From assembly GCA_964537875.1 (NCBI GenBank), contig CAZIDN010000061.1:1-21501 (forward strand): 21,501 nt of DNA, written 5' to 3'. The position numbers and the translations under genes were made by a program. The notes below the pieces were generated by a model. The model did no database searches. It had not been told where the DNA came from and worked only from the letters and a program-made list of their open reading frames with translations. Shown here piece by piece: positions 1-6,470 of the stretch. The stretch is from JAPKZH01 sp964537875. Its GTDB lineage: Bacteria > Acidobacteriota > Aminicenantia > Aminicenantales > UBA4085. Positions within the stretch are counted from its first letter, which is position 1. Each line of letters begins with the position of its first letter.

Positions 1-2
1 AG

Positions 3-1985
3 CCGTTTGATTATTTTCGAAACAGCTGGAATGTCGTCGGGTTGAAAGATTACGAGCGCGGCACCCGGATCACGCCGGACAATCAGCTTCTCCTGGCGGG
101 AAAGGACCGGATAAGCATTTTCATCGGCGATCCGCTGGAACCGCTCAACCGCGCGCAGACCAAGACACTGGTGGAAGGATGGCTGCCTGTCGTCCTCTTG
201 ACCACGACGGCGGCGGACGTCCGTTATGATTTCACCATCTGGGCGACGCCGCTCCCGCTAGTCCCTGATTGGGAACGGGCCTTCGATTGGCCGGCGGAGG
301 GAGAAAATTTCCTGACCTGGATTGCCGTCAAGGCTTCGAATACCGGGCAGAAGAAAACAACGGCCCGCGTCAAATTCAAGAGATGGACGGCCAAAGAAGA
401 GTATGCCAAAGTGGCGGAATCGCCCCCGGAACAGGTCGGCGCCCTCAGGAAAGGCGGCACCGTGGACCACGACTTTTCCTGGACGCTGGGGCCCGGCGAA
501 ACTCGGGAGAGCTGGGTGAATTTCCCGTTTTTTCCGGCCGAGGACGCCAGGGCCTGGCTGAAGGAAGATCCGAAGCTCTGGCTGCAAAGAACCGTCGATT
601 ATTGGAAAAGTCTGATGGCCGGGGGAGCGAACATCTCCGTGCCCTGCCGCAAGGCGACCGCGGCCTTTCTCGCCTCCCACCTTTGCCAACTCATTGCCCT
701 TGACCATGGGGAAGTCCACGGCGGCGAGGGTTTTTACGACGTTTTCTACATCCGGGACGGCGCCTACCAGGTCATGGAGCTCGAGGAAGCCGGTCTCATG
801 GGGATCGCGCGCCGGGCCCTGGATTCCTACTTGAGCCACCAGAGGCCGGACGGCCGGTTTGAATCTCAGAAAGGCCAGCTGGACGCCAACGGCCAGGCCG
901 TCTGGGTGCTCTGGCAGTACTATAAAATCAGCGGCGACAAAAAATGGCTGGAGCCCGTTTATCCGCGGATGCGGAAGGCTGTGGACTGGACGATCGAGGC
1001 CAGGCGAAAGACCGCAACCGACCCCGGATTTCCCGGGCTTCTTCCCGTTGCGCCCGCCGACGGCGAATATCTGTGGGACGGGAAGAATCACATCGTCGGC
1101 TATGATTTCTGGAACCTGCGGGCGATGGTCTGTGTCGCCGATGCCGCAGCGGCCCTGGGAAATAAAAAAGAAGCGAGCGCGCTCGAGCGGGAAATCCGGA
1201 GTTATCGAGAAGCCATCGATGCGGCCTGGAAGAAGACCGGGCTGGCGCATTTCCCTCCCAGTTGGGAGAAGGATGGAACTCACTGGGGAAATACGGAAAT
1301 CCTCTGGCCGGTGCCCATCCTCGACCCGAAAGACCCGCGGATTGAAGCTTTAAGCCGTCATGTTCGAAAGGAACACCTCGGCGGCTATGTCGAAGGGATC
1401 ATCCGCTGGGGCTACCCGGGAATCCAACAGCCTGCCATCCATCCGTACATGGGCGCCTACACGACCATGAACAGCCTCCACCGGGGACTGGACGAGCAGG
1501 TCGTCGAAGATTTCTATTGGTATCTGCTCCACTCGACGGCCGCCCATGCCTTTCCCGAAGGAATTTTTTTTAACGACCGGACCGCCTGGTACGAGACCAT
1601 CCCTCACGTGACCGGGGCGGCCAATTACGCCCTGCTCCTTCGCCACATGCTTGTCCACGAGCAGGGGGATGACCTTCATCTTTTAAGCGCCGTGCCGGAT
1701 TGGTGGTTGGGAGAGGGACAGGAGATCAGGGTCGAGCGGGCCCCAACGCACTTCGGTGAATTGAGCCTCATCCTCCGCGGCACAGCTTCAGGGATTGAGG
1801 TCGAATGGTCCCCGCCGGCCCGGCAGAAGCCCCGCCGAGTTATCCTCCATCTTCCGGAATCCAGACGGCCGGCAAACAAAATCATCGGAGTCAACATCGT
1901 TTACCGTCCAGACCAGAGCCGGCGCTGGGATTTTGCGACTACGGTCAAGCTCTATGAACAAAATGCTCCATCCCGGATCCAGTAA
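3..1985 (+). CDS. Six-hairpin (alpha/alpha barrel) glycosidase-like protein, 5'-truncated by window edge
   Basis: The reading frame is open to the first base of the window, so the gene starts upstream; a TTG at 42 is only an internal codon. The visible part is about 660 residues. The N-terminal third looks like a beta-sandwich (a stretch with GPGE and FPFFP). It is followed by a helical region with the pattern of (alpha/alpha)6 glycosidases: IRDGAYQ, SYLSHQRPDGRF, a Q-D-N-G-Q-A-V-W segment and WQYYKISGD, then GYDFWNLRAMV and HWGNTEILWP. The C-terminal end (AVPDWWL, then RAPTHFGELSL) resembles the beta-domain that closes such enzymes. Related families (GH15, GH63, GH65 and similar) hydrolyse alpha-glucans or oligosaccharides with paired acidic residues; I cannot assign a GH family or substrate. 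The fold call is an inference from pattern; the coding call is firm. The gene ends 174 bases before the next gene, with a palindromic repeat between them. Confidence 0.6.
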   Translation, partial: PFDYFRNSWNVVGLKDYERGTRITPDNQLLLAGKDRISIFIGDPLEPLNRAQTKTLVEGWLPVVLLTTTAADVRYDFTIWATPLPLVPDWERAFDWPAEGENFLTWIAVKASNTGQKKTTARVKFKRWTAKEEYAKVAESPPEQVGALRKGGTVDHDFSWTLGPGETRESWVNFPFFPAEDARAWLKEDPKLWLQRTVDYWKSLMAGGANISVPCRKATAAFLASHLCQLIALDHGEVHGGEGFYDVFYIRDGAYQVMELEEAGLMGIARRALDSYLSHQRPDGRFESQKGQLDANGQAVWVLWQYYKISGDKKWLEPVYPRMRKAVDWTIEARRKTATDPGFPGLLPVAPADGEYLWDGKNHIVGYDFWNLRAMVCVADAAAALGNKKEASALEREIRSYREAIDAAWKKTGLAHFPPSWEKDGTHWGNTEILWPVPILDPKDPRIEALSRHVRKEHLGGYVEGIIRWGYPGIQQPAIHPYMGAYTTMNSLHRGLDEQVVEDFYWYLLHSTAAHAFPEGIFFNDRTAWYETIPHVTGAANYALLLRHMLVHEQGDDLHLLSAVPDWWLGEGQEIRVERAPTHFGELSLILRGTASGIEVEWSPPARQKPRRVILHLPESRRPANKIIGVNIVYRPDQSRRWDFATTVKLYEQNAPSRIQ

Positions 1986-2018
1986 AATGCAGGATTTAAT
2001 ATGAACGTATCAAATCAC

Positions 2019-2105
2019 GAGTCATTGCGAGGAACGAAGTGACGAAGCACTCTCCACTGGAGAGACAGAGATTGCTTCGCTCCCAAAGGTCGCTCGCAAT
2101 GACTC
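2019..2105. repeat. 87-bp palindromic intergenic repeat
   Basis: The two ends form a perfect 13-bp inverted repeat (GAGTCATTGCGAG at 2019-2031, its complement at 2093-2105). Inside lie imperfectly paired CGAAGCA / TGCTTCG segments, and a second small hairpin CTCTCC-ACT-GGAGAG occupies 2050-2064. Elements with the arms CATTGCGAG...CTCGCAATG are a familiar class of dispersed bacterial palindromes. It codes for nothing and could fold in RNA after the glycosidase gene. Only one copy is in this window. Confidence 0.75.
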
Positions 2106-2159
2106 ACTACTTATTGCGCTCGTATTAGTTCGGTCGAACCAAATGACGGAACTGCATCC

Positions 2160-3074
2160 ATGACTGGCCACACTGGAGAACTCCTCGCCCTGGCCACGGC
2201 CGTTTTTTGGACCGCCTCATCGCAGCTCTTTGAAGCAGCCAGCAGGCGAATCGGGTCGCTCACCGTCAATCTATTGCGCCTGCCGCTGGCGTTTGTGCTC
2301 CTCAGTCTTTTTAACCTCGCCCGCCGCGGACTCTGGTTTCCCTCCGACGCCACGAGCCGTGCCTGGATTCTGCTTCTGCTCTCAGGAATCCTCGGATTTT
2401 CCATTGGCGACCTCTTCCTGTTCAAGTCCTTCACCATGGTCGGCGCGCGGGTGGCCATGCTGATCCAGGCTTTGGCGCCGATGTTCGCGGCCGTGTTGAG
2501 TTGGTTCCTTTTGGAAGAACGCTTGCCTCCGAAAAGCCTTTTGGGAATGGGAATCACCCTGACTGGAGTAGCTCTGGTCATCCTGACCTCGGAGGTAGGG
2601 AAGTCCGGGAGCGATAAAGCTCAAACAGGGATCCGCTTTTCTCATTCTCCGGTTGGACTTTTATTAGCCCTGGGTGCGGCCATCGCAACGGCCGCAGGGA
2701 TGGTGCTCAGCAAGATGGGGATGGGCGCTTACGATGCCTTTGCCGCGACTCAGATCCGGGTGATCGCCGGAATGGCCGGGTTTTTCCTGATTTTCATCAT
2801 GCTCAATCGGTGGGGGAGGCTGGCTGCAGGATTGAAAAACCGAAGGGCCTTAGCTCATCTTTCGGCCGGCGCCGTGCTCGGTCCTTTTCTGGGAGTCTCG
2901 TTTGCTCTCATGGCCATCCAGCGCACGGCCGTGGGCATTGCCTTTACCCTCATGGCCCTGGTGCCGGTTCTGATCATCCCTCCGGCGGTCATCTTTGGCC
3001 ATGAGCGGGTCAAGCCGAAAGAGATTTTCGGCGCCGTTCTGGCCGTCGCCGGCGCTTCTCTTTTCTTTATGTAA
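2160..3074 (+). CDS. DMT-superfamily (EamA-type) permease
   Basis: A 304-residue integral membrane protein with about ten hydrophobic segments arranged as two EamA repeats, roughly residues 5-140 and 160-303. Typical landmarks are the NLLRLP segment in helix 2, the GDLFLFKSF stretch, the LAPMFAAVLSW helix followed by ERL, and the second-repeat counterpart LVPVLIIPPAVIFGHERVKPKE. Length fits the family (about 300). Members export or import small metabolites such as amino acids, nucleotide sugars or drugs; the substrate cannot be read from sequence. The start ATG at 2160 has only a weak GGAA-type ribosome site at 2148-2151. Gene stands alone: a repeat lies upstream and a terminator-like hairpin lies about 130 bases downstream. 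Confidence 0.85.
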   Translation: MTGHTGELLALATAVFWTASSQLFEAASRRIGSLTVNLLRLPLAFVLLSLFNLARRGLWFPSDATSRAWILLLLSGILGFSIGDLFLFKSFTMVGARVAMLIQALAPMFAAVLSWFLLEERLPPKSLLGMGITLTGVALVILTSEVGKSGSDKAQTGIRFSHSPVGLLLALGAAIATAAGMVLSKMGMGAYDAFAATQIRVIAGMAGFFLIFIMLNRWGRLAAGLKNRRALAHLSAGAVLGPFLGVSFALMAIQRTAVGIAFTLMALVPVLIIPPAVIFGHERVKPKEIFGAVLAVAGASLFFM

Positions 3075-3137
3075 AAGACACCCGATTTGTCGCCGTCTCC
3101 ATAGCCTGATCTATTCATAAAAAATGCGAAAGCATAA

Positions 3138-3159
3138 CCCCTCCCCGCGGCGGGAGGGG
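3138..3159. repeat. GC-rich hairpin in intergenic repeat-like block
   Basis: CCCCTCCC (3138-3145) pairs perfectly with GGGAGGGG (3152-3159) around a six-base loop, and more G-rich sequence (GGAGGGGAGGGGG) follows at once. There is no T-run after it, so it is not a classical terminator. It looks like a dispersed intergenic palindrome; function unknown. Confidence 0.5.
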
Positions 3160-3203
3160 ATGGAGGGGAGGGGGATGTTCTTAATGTCACCCTCACCCCG
3201 ACC

Positions 3204-3232
3204 CTCTCCCGTCCAGGGAGAGAGATTTTTTT
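3204..3232 (+). terminator. Terminator-like hairpin with T-run
   Basis: Stem CTCTCCC (3204-3210) pairs with GGGAGAG (3216-3222) around a five-base loop, followed by AGA and seven T (3226-3232). It has the form of an intrinsic terminator on the plus strand and would end transcription from the transporter gene, although it sits about 130 bases after its stop. The C-rich sequence before it also resembles a dispersed repeat. Confidence 0.5.
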
Positions 3233-3364
3233 CTCTGCTCATTTCATAAATATCTCAGGCTAAGAGCTGTTCACCGGTCATAGTAAAAAATGACTTTACA
3301 CTAGATTCAATGAGAAAAGCGTAGCCTCGCCTCGGTCTATTCTTAAGAAGAAATTTTAGAGGAC

Positions 3365-3405
3365 TTGACCAGAGGCCGCGAGATAAGTTACACTATTGTG
3401 TAACT
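3365..3405 (+). promoter_or_regulatory. Promoter with overlapping operator for the Phd/RelE operon
   Basis: A sigma-70-like promoter reads TTGACC (3365-3370), 18-base spacer, TACACT (3389-3394). A perfect inverted repeat AGTTACAC-TATT-GTGTAACT occupies 3386-3405, covering the -10 box and the expected transcription start. Antitoxins of the Phd/YefM family normally bind such palindromes and repress their own operon, so this is the likely autoregulatory operator. The antitoxin ATG lies 18 bases after the palindrome. Confidence 0.7.
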
Positions 3406-3422
3406 ATTTGCGGAGGACTGGA

Positions 3423-3698
3423 ATGAGATTTGCGGGCATGAAAGAGCTCAAGCAGAAAACACGGGAGCTTCTCCAGGCGGCGGAAAAGGGAGATATCATC
3501 ATCACTGCCCATGGAAAGCCGGCGGCCGTCCTTCACCATATCGATGAAGATGATCTGGAGGATTATCTGATTGAGAACGACCCGGAGTTCCAGAGAAAAA
3601 TCGCTGAAGCATGGGAGAGCTATCTCGCATCCGGCGGCGTTCCCATTGAGGAATTTATCGCCAAGCTGGAAAGAAGCGGTGCAGGCAAAAAAATTTAG
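3423..3698 (+). CDS. Antitoxin, Phd/YefM family
   Basis: A 91-residue protein. The N-terminal part (MRFAGMKELKQKTRELL, then a short acidic turn, DIIITAHGKPAAVL) is the standard Phd/YefM DNA-binding fold, with the GKPAAVL strand as its signature. The acidic C-terminal tail would wrap and neutralise the toxin encoded next. The chosen ATG at 3423 is preceded by GGAGG at 3412-3416 with a six-base gap; an in-frame TTG at 3396 lies inside the operator and has no ribosome site, so it was rejected. The toxin gene overlaps its 3' end by 20 bases in another frame, as is usual for coupled pairs. Expression is expected to be repressed by the antitoxin-toxin complex at the upstream palindrome. Confidence 0.85.
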   Translation: MRFAGMKELKQKTRELLQAAEKGDIIITAHGKPAAVLHHIDEDDLEDYLIENDPEFQRKIAEAWESYLASGGVPIEEFIAKLERSGAGKKI

Positions 3699-4023
3699 GA
3701 TCGTCCTCGCCGAACCGGCGGAGCGCGATCTGGAGCGGTTGGAGAGAGATGTTTCTCTCCAGGTCTGCAGGGATATCTCCTCTTATCTCGAGATCAATCC
3801 CACACCGATCGGGAAGCCTCGGATAAAAAAATTAGCGGGTTTTTATCCGCCGCTTTATCGGCTGAGAAGCGGAGACATTCGGGTTTATTACCGACTTAAG
3901 GAAGGAGATTTAGTCATCCTGGCTGTCCGCCCTAGAAAAGACAGCGAGAAATTCTTAAAAAGGATCGAGGAAGAACAACGCGCCTATAAGAAAAGGCCCG
4001 CGGCGAAGCAATCGCCCGGGTGA
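3679..4023 (+). CDS. Toxin, RelE/ParE family
   Basis: A 114-residue basic protein with the RelE/ParE layout: an N-terminal strand (FRIVLAEPAERDLERL), two helices, then the beta-sheet core GKPRIKKL, PPLYRLRSGDIRVYYRL and the C-terminal strand with VRPRKDSEKFLKRI. The arginines in RLRSGDIRVYYR and the basic residues near VRPRK correspond to those used by RelE-type mRNA interferases; ParE members instead poison gyrase, and sequence alone does not decide between them. I start it at GTG 3679, which is in frame, preceded by GGAAAG, and overlaps the antitoxin stop by 20 bases; longer in-frame starts would lie deep inside the antitoxin. A decayed relative is present at 12138-12476. It ends 11 bases before the convergent reductase gene. 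Confidence 0.85.
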   Translation: MQAKKFRIVLAEPAERDLERLERDVSLQVCRDISSYLEINPTPIGKPRIKKLAGFYPPLYRLRSGDIRVYYRLKEGDLVILAVRPRKDSEKFLKRIEEEQRAYKKRPAAKQSPG

Positions 4024-4034
4024 ACCTGACGTGA

Positions 4035-5354
4035 TTACACCAAGGTCAACTGGGCGTGGGCGATGTTCAATAATCCCTGAATGGGAACTCCATACGGGCA
4101 GGCCGATTGGCAAAAACCCGCGCAATTCCGGCAGTGATCCGCCTTGGGAGTCTCGAGCCGGGCATATTTCTCCATGGCGAATTTTTCGCTGCCCTGGGCT
4201 TCAAAATAGTGGCTGTAGCGCATGATGGTATTCACGGGAACATGGTGGGGACAGCTGGGTTCGCAGATGCCGCAGGCGTGCCGGCAGTAAAGCTCGCCGC
4301 ATTCCTCCTTATAAGCCGCCAGCAAGCTCTGGTCCGTCCTCCGCAACCCGGAACCGGAGAGTATGAGGTTATTGCGGATATCATCAAAATTGTTGAAAGC
4401 CAGGTTCAACGTGTGGACCTGGGGGTTGGAGAGTACGAACTTCAGGGCGGCCGCCTTGATTTCGCCCGGGTCCTTCAAGTTGTTCTTTTGCAGGAAAGAC
4501 TCCGCCTTCTTGGCGGTCTCCTCCATCTGAGTCATGGAACCCTGGGTCTTTTCGTCAACGGGTTCGCCCGCTTTTTTCATTTTCTCGACCCGTTCCTTCA
4601 TCTCGAAGTATCTCCCCAGGGGGTTGGATTTCATGATCGTGGTGGCGATGTTTTTCTTGGCCGCCGCTTCGAGAACCTGTTCGCCCGCCTCTCTCTGGAT
4701 AAAGTTATAGACAAAGAGCAGGAGGTCAAACCGGCCGTCGTCGATGGCCCCGAGAAGCACTGTTTCCATGGGCTCTCCCTGCCCGGGACCCCGGCTTCCG
4801 TGGCTGGCGGCTCCGATGAACCTCACTTTTCCTTCCTTCTTGAGCTGCTCCACCGCCTGATGGAAGTTTTCATCTTTTAACGATTCGACCGTCGGTGTCC
4901 CCTGGATCATGAGACAATCCACGTAATCGGTCTGGAGACGCTGCAGACACTGGGCGACTTTTTCCGCGACCTGCTCCTTGCTGGTGACATCTCTCATCGG
5001 AACTTTCGTGGTGATGAAGAGGGATTTCCTGTCCCGCCCCTTGATGGCTTCTCCGACGCTTTTTTCGGCCGCGGTCCGGCCATACCCTTCGGCCGTGTCG
5101 ATGTAATTGACTCCCGCGTCCAGGACGGTTCCCATGATGGCGGCGGGATACACTGAAGACGTCCCGATCCCCATATCCGACACCTTGAATCCGGTCCTCC
5201 CCAGGGTCCGGTATCCTTTGACCTTGGGAAATTCCGTCCCCGTGTCTTGTCCGGCAAAGGATGGCTTTGGAACGAGAATCGTGCCCACCCCGGCCATACC
5301 GAGAGTTGACATCTTAAGAAAGCCTCTCCTGTCCATGCCTTTTTGTCTTTTCAT
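4035..5354 (-). CDS. Tat-exported aldo/keto reductase with C-terminal 2x[4Fe-4S] domain
   Basis: A 439-residue protein. The N-terminus carries a twin-arginine signal (DRRGFLKM at residues 8-15, then a hydrophobic run to about 34), so it should be exported folded with cofactors. Residues 47-340 are an aldo/keto reductase barrel: DTAEGYG places Asp86 and Tyr91, and TTKVP gives Lys117. The position of the usual catalytic His is Gln151 (MIQGT), confirmed in the DNA as CAG. The C-terminus (352-425) holds nine cysteines in two ferredoxin-like sets: Cys352, 357, 361, 364, 368 and Cys408, 411, 415, 419, each ending in CP. Fusions of this kind are known as predicted oxidoreductases of the aldo/keto reductase family; the substrate is unknown. 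Start ATG at 5354 has GGAG five bases upstream. Single gene, convergent with the RelE toxin. Confidence 0.85.
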   Translation of the reverse strand: MKRQKGMDRRGFLKMSTLGMAGVGTILVPKPSFAGQDTGTEFPKVKGYRTLGRTGFKVSDMGIGTSSVYPAAIMGTVLDAGVNYIDTAEGYGRTAAEKSVGEAIKGRDRKSLFITTKVPMRDVTSKEQVAEKVAQCLQRLQTDYVDCLMIQGTPTVESLKDENFHQAVEQLKKEGKVRFIGAASHGSRGPGQGEPMETVLLGAIDDGRFDLLLFVYNFIQREAGEQVLEAAAKKNIATTIMKSNPLGRYFEMKERVEKMKKAGEPVDEKTQGSMTQMEETAKKAESFLQKNNLKDPGEIKAAALKFVLSNPQVHTLNLAFNNFDDIRNNLILSGSGLRRTDQSLLAAYKEECGELYCRHACGICEPSCPHHVPVNTIMRYSHYFEAQGSEKFAMEKYARLETPKADHCRNCAGFCQSACPYGVPIQGLLNIAHAQLTLV

Positions 5355-5375
5355 CTGGTCTCCTTTCCTTCAATC

Positions 5376-5425
5376 AATCGGCCGATTTTTTCGTCTGGTC
5401 TATATCACACATTAACATAGGTCAA
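5376..5425 (-). promoter_or_regulatory. Possible promoter and palindrome upstream of the aldo/keto reductase gene
   Basis: Reading the minus strand, TTGACC (5420-5425) is followed after 15 bases by TATAGA (5399-5404) with a TG just before it, an acceptable extended -10. Between this and the reductase start lies the perfect 12-bp palindrome AATCGGCCGATT (5376-5387), which would fall in the 5' leader and could be an operator. Both are pattern-based inferences. Confidence 0.35.
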
Positions 5426-5571
5426 GGCAAGGATACAACGCCGCGGGCTGTGGATGGCTGCACCGAAGCGCCTTCCTTGGTCCGCACGTGCGATTCTTTC
5501 CTGGTGTCGCGGACGGTAAGAGCCGTCGAGTTTTTGCTCTCCGGGCTTTCGGTTCGTCGTTCCGGTCCAGG

Positions 5572-5985
5572 TCAGGGGATCTTCTTGGGCAGGGATTTCA
5601 GGAATTCCCCGGGGCTGAGGATCTTGATCCCCATATAATTCCCGATCTTCATCAGGGATTTGTCGCCTGTGATGATCGCCCCCGCCTGAAGGGCAACAGC
5701 GCATTCGATGAACTTGTCGTCGGCGGGATCTGCAAAGACGACTTGGAGGACGGGCGTCTTTGTCGTAAAGAGAAGATGGATTCCTCTGGCGAAAAGGTCG
5801 ATGAGTTCGCCGATCTCCCGTTCTTCTTCGAGCCCCATTCTCCGAAGCACAGTCAGGTATTCTTCGATGATTCCGGGCGATAGGCAGAGCGTGATCTCAC
5901 CTGCCTTCCAGAGGTCGATGACTTTCCGCGGGTTCCCTCCGAAAAACGAGGAGATGAAGACGTTGGTGTCGATGACGACTCTCAT
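5572..5985 (-). CDS. Toxin, PIN-domain ribonuclease
   Basis: A 137-residue PIN-domain protein of the group annotated as putative toxin component, PIN family (COG1569-like). The acidic metal-binding residues are visible: Asp6 in VVIDTNVF, Glu41/Glu42 in SPGIIEEYL, Asp89/Asp90 in DPADDKFIECA and Asp108 in TGDKSL. Such proteins cut RNA with Mg2+/Mn2+ and are held inactive by the partner antitoxin. The gene follows the RHH antitoxin with a four-base ATGA-type overlap (5982-5985), showing translational coupling. Its length is normal and nothing looks broken. Confidence 0.85.
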   Translation of the reverse strand: MRVVIDTNVFISSFFGGNPRKVIDLWKAGEITLCLSPGIIEEYLTVLRRMGLEEEREIGELIDLFARGIHLLFTTKTPVLQVVFADPADDKFIECAVALQAGAIITGDKSLMKIGNYMGIKILSPGEFLKSLPKKIP

Positions 5986-6230
5986 CCGCGGCTTTTTCTC
6001 GTAGCGGCGACAATCTTTTTAATATCGGCGGGGCGGACTCCGCGAGCAGCGAGCTTTTCGCCAATTCGGTCCCACAGGCCGTCGATATATGCGCCGATGT
6101 CTCTCTCCTTGACATAATCGCGGATGAGCTCACGGACCATCTGGCTGGTCGTTTTTCCCTCAGCCCGGGCGAGACGGCTCAGGCGGCCCTTGAGGTCGGG
6201 GTCAATGCGGATGATCATCTGTGTTTCCAT
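5982..6230 (-). CDS. Antitoxin, ribbon-helix-helix (RHH) family
   Basis: An 82-residue protein. Residues 4-45 form a ribbon-helix-helix DNA-binding domain: the strand QMIIRID, helix LKGRLSRLARAEG, turn KTTSQ and helix MVRELIRDYV. The C-terminal half probably binds the PIN toxin. I start at ATG 6230, which has GGAG about eight bases upstream; the longer frame opens with a TTG at 6242 that would overlap that ribosome site. It is first in a two-gene operon with the PIN toxin. Its promoter contains a palindrome over the -10 region, consistent with repression by this protein. Confidence 0.8.
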   Translation of the reverse strand: METQMIIRIDPDLKGRLSRLARAEGKTTSQMVRELIRDYVKERDIGAYIDGLWDRIGEKLAARGVRPADIKKIVAATRKSRG

Positions 6231-6251
6231 GCCCGGCTCCAATATAGAATC

Positions 6252-6287
6252 TGTATATACAATATATCATTTGCCAAGGAGTGTCAA
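6252..6287 (-). promoter_or_regulatory. Promoter and palindromic operator for the RHH/PIN operon
   Basis: On the minus strand TTGACA (6282-6287) is followed after 17 bases by TATTGT (6259-6264), a good sigma-70 match. The perfect palindrome TGTATATACA (6252-6261) overlaps the -10 box, where an RHH antitoxin would be expected to bind. The ribosome site and start of the antitoxin follow about 20 bases further on. Confidence 0.6.
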
Positions 6288-6390
6288 GGATTTCCTGCCG
6301 GCGGCTTCTAGGCCGTCTTTCCCCATTTTTGGCTTGATCTGACATCCCATCGGGCTTTTTCTTTATGTTCAGGAAAAAAATCAGTAAAAC

Positions 6391-6462
6391 TTGACAAAAC
6401 GGAAAGCTGTCATCCGTTTTCGTTTTGCAGCGAAACATTTTATAATACTTGAATTCAGGAGG
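6391..6462 (+). promoter_or_regulatory. Regulatory region of the serine hydrolase gene
   Basis: A consensus TATAAT lies at 6441-6446 and a strong AGGAGG ribosome site at 6457-6462, eight bases before the ATG. A consensus TTGACA at 6391-6396 is too far (44 bases) to serve that -10. Between them is an inverted repeat AAAACGGA (6396-6403) / TCCGTTTT (6413-6420) with a nine-base loop. It may be an operator; no good -35 is seen at the right distance from TATAAT, so an activator may be needed. Confidence 0.45.
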
Positions 6463-6470
6463 AAATAGCG

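Larger units (their letters stand above)
3075..3364. other. Non-coding stretch between transporter and Phd/RelE module
   Basis: No credible gene is present on either strand. The left half holds two GC-rich palindromic structures described separately (3138-3159 and 3204-3232), embedded in C-rich and G-rich runs of the kind seen in dispersed intergenic repeats. From 3240 to 3360 the DNA is AT-richer and I see nothing recognisable in it. Confidence 0.6.

Noticed and set aside
258..1283. Long minus-strand open frame inside the glycosidase gene
   Set aside because: Antisense shadow of a clear coding frame in GC-rich DNA; the translation is rich in Arg, Pro and Gly with no domain pattern.
4107..4880. 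257-codon plus-strand frame opposite the aldo/keto reductase
   Set aside because: The opposite strand encodes a protein with Tat signal, barrel motifs and cysteine clusters; this frame is its mirror.
5440..5571. Possible small gene between the PIN toxin and the reductase
   Set aside because: Short frames on both strands lack ribosome sites and sensible composition; it appears to be plain intergenic DNA.
6391..6396. Consensus TTGACA upstream of the serine hydrolase
   Set aside because: No -10 box at 16-18 bases; the only TATAAT is 44 bases away.
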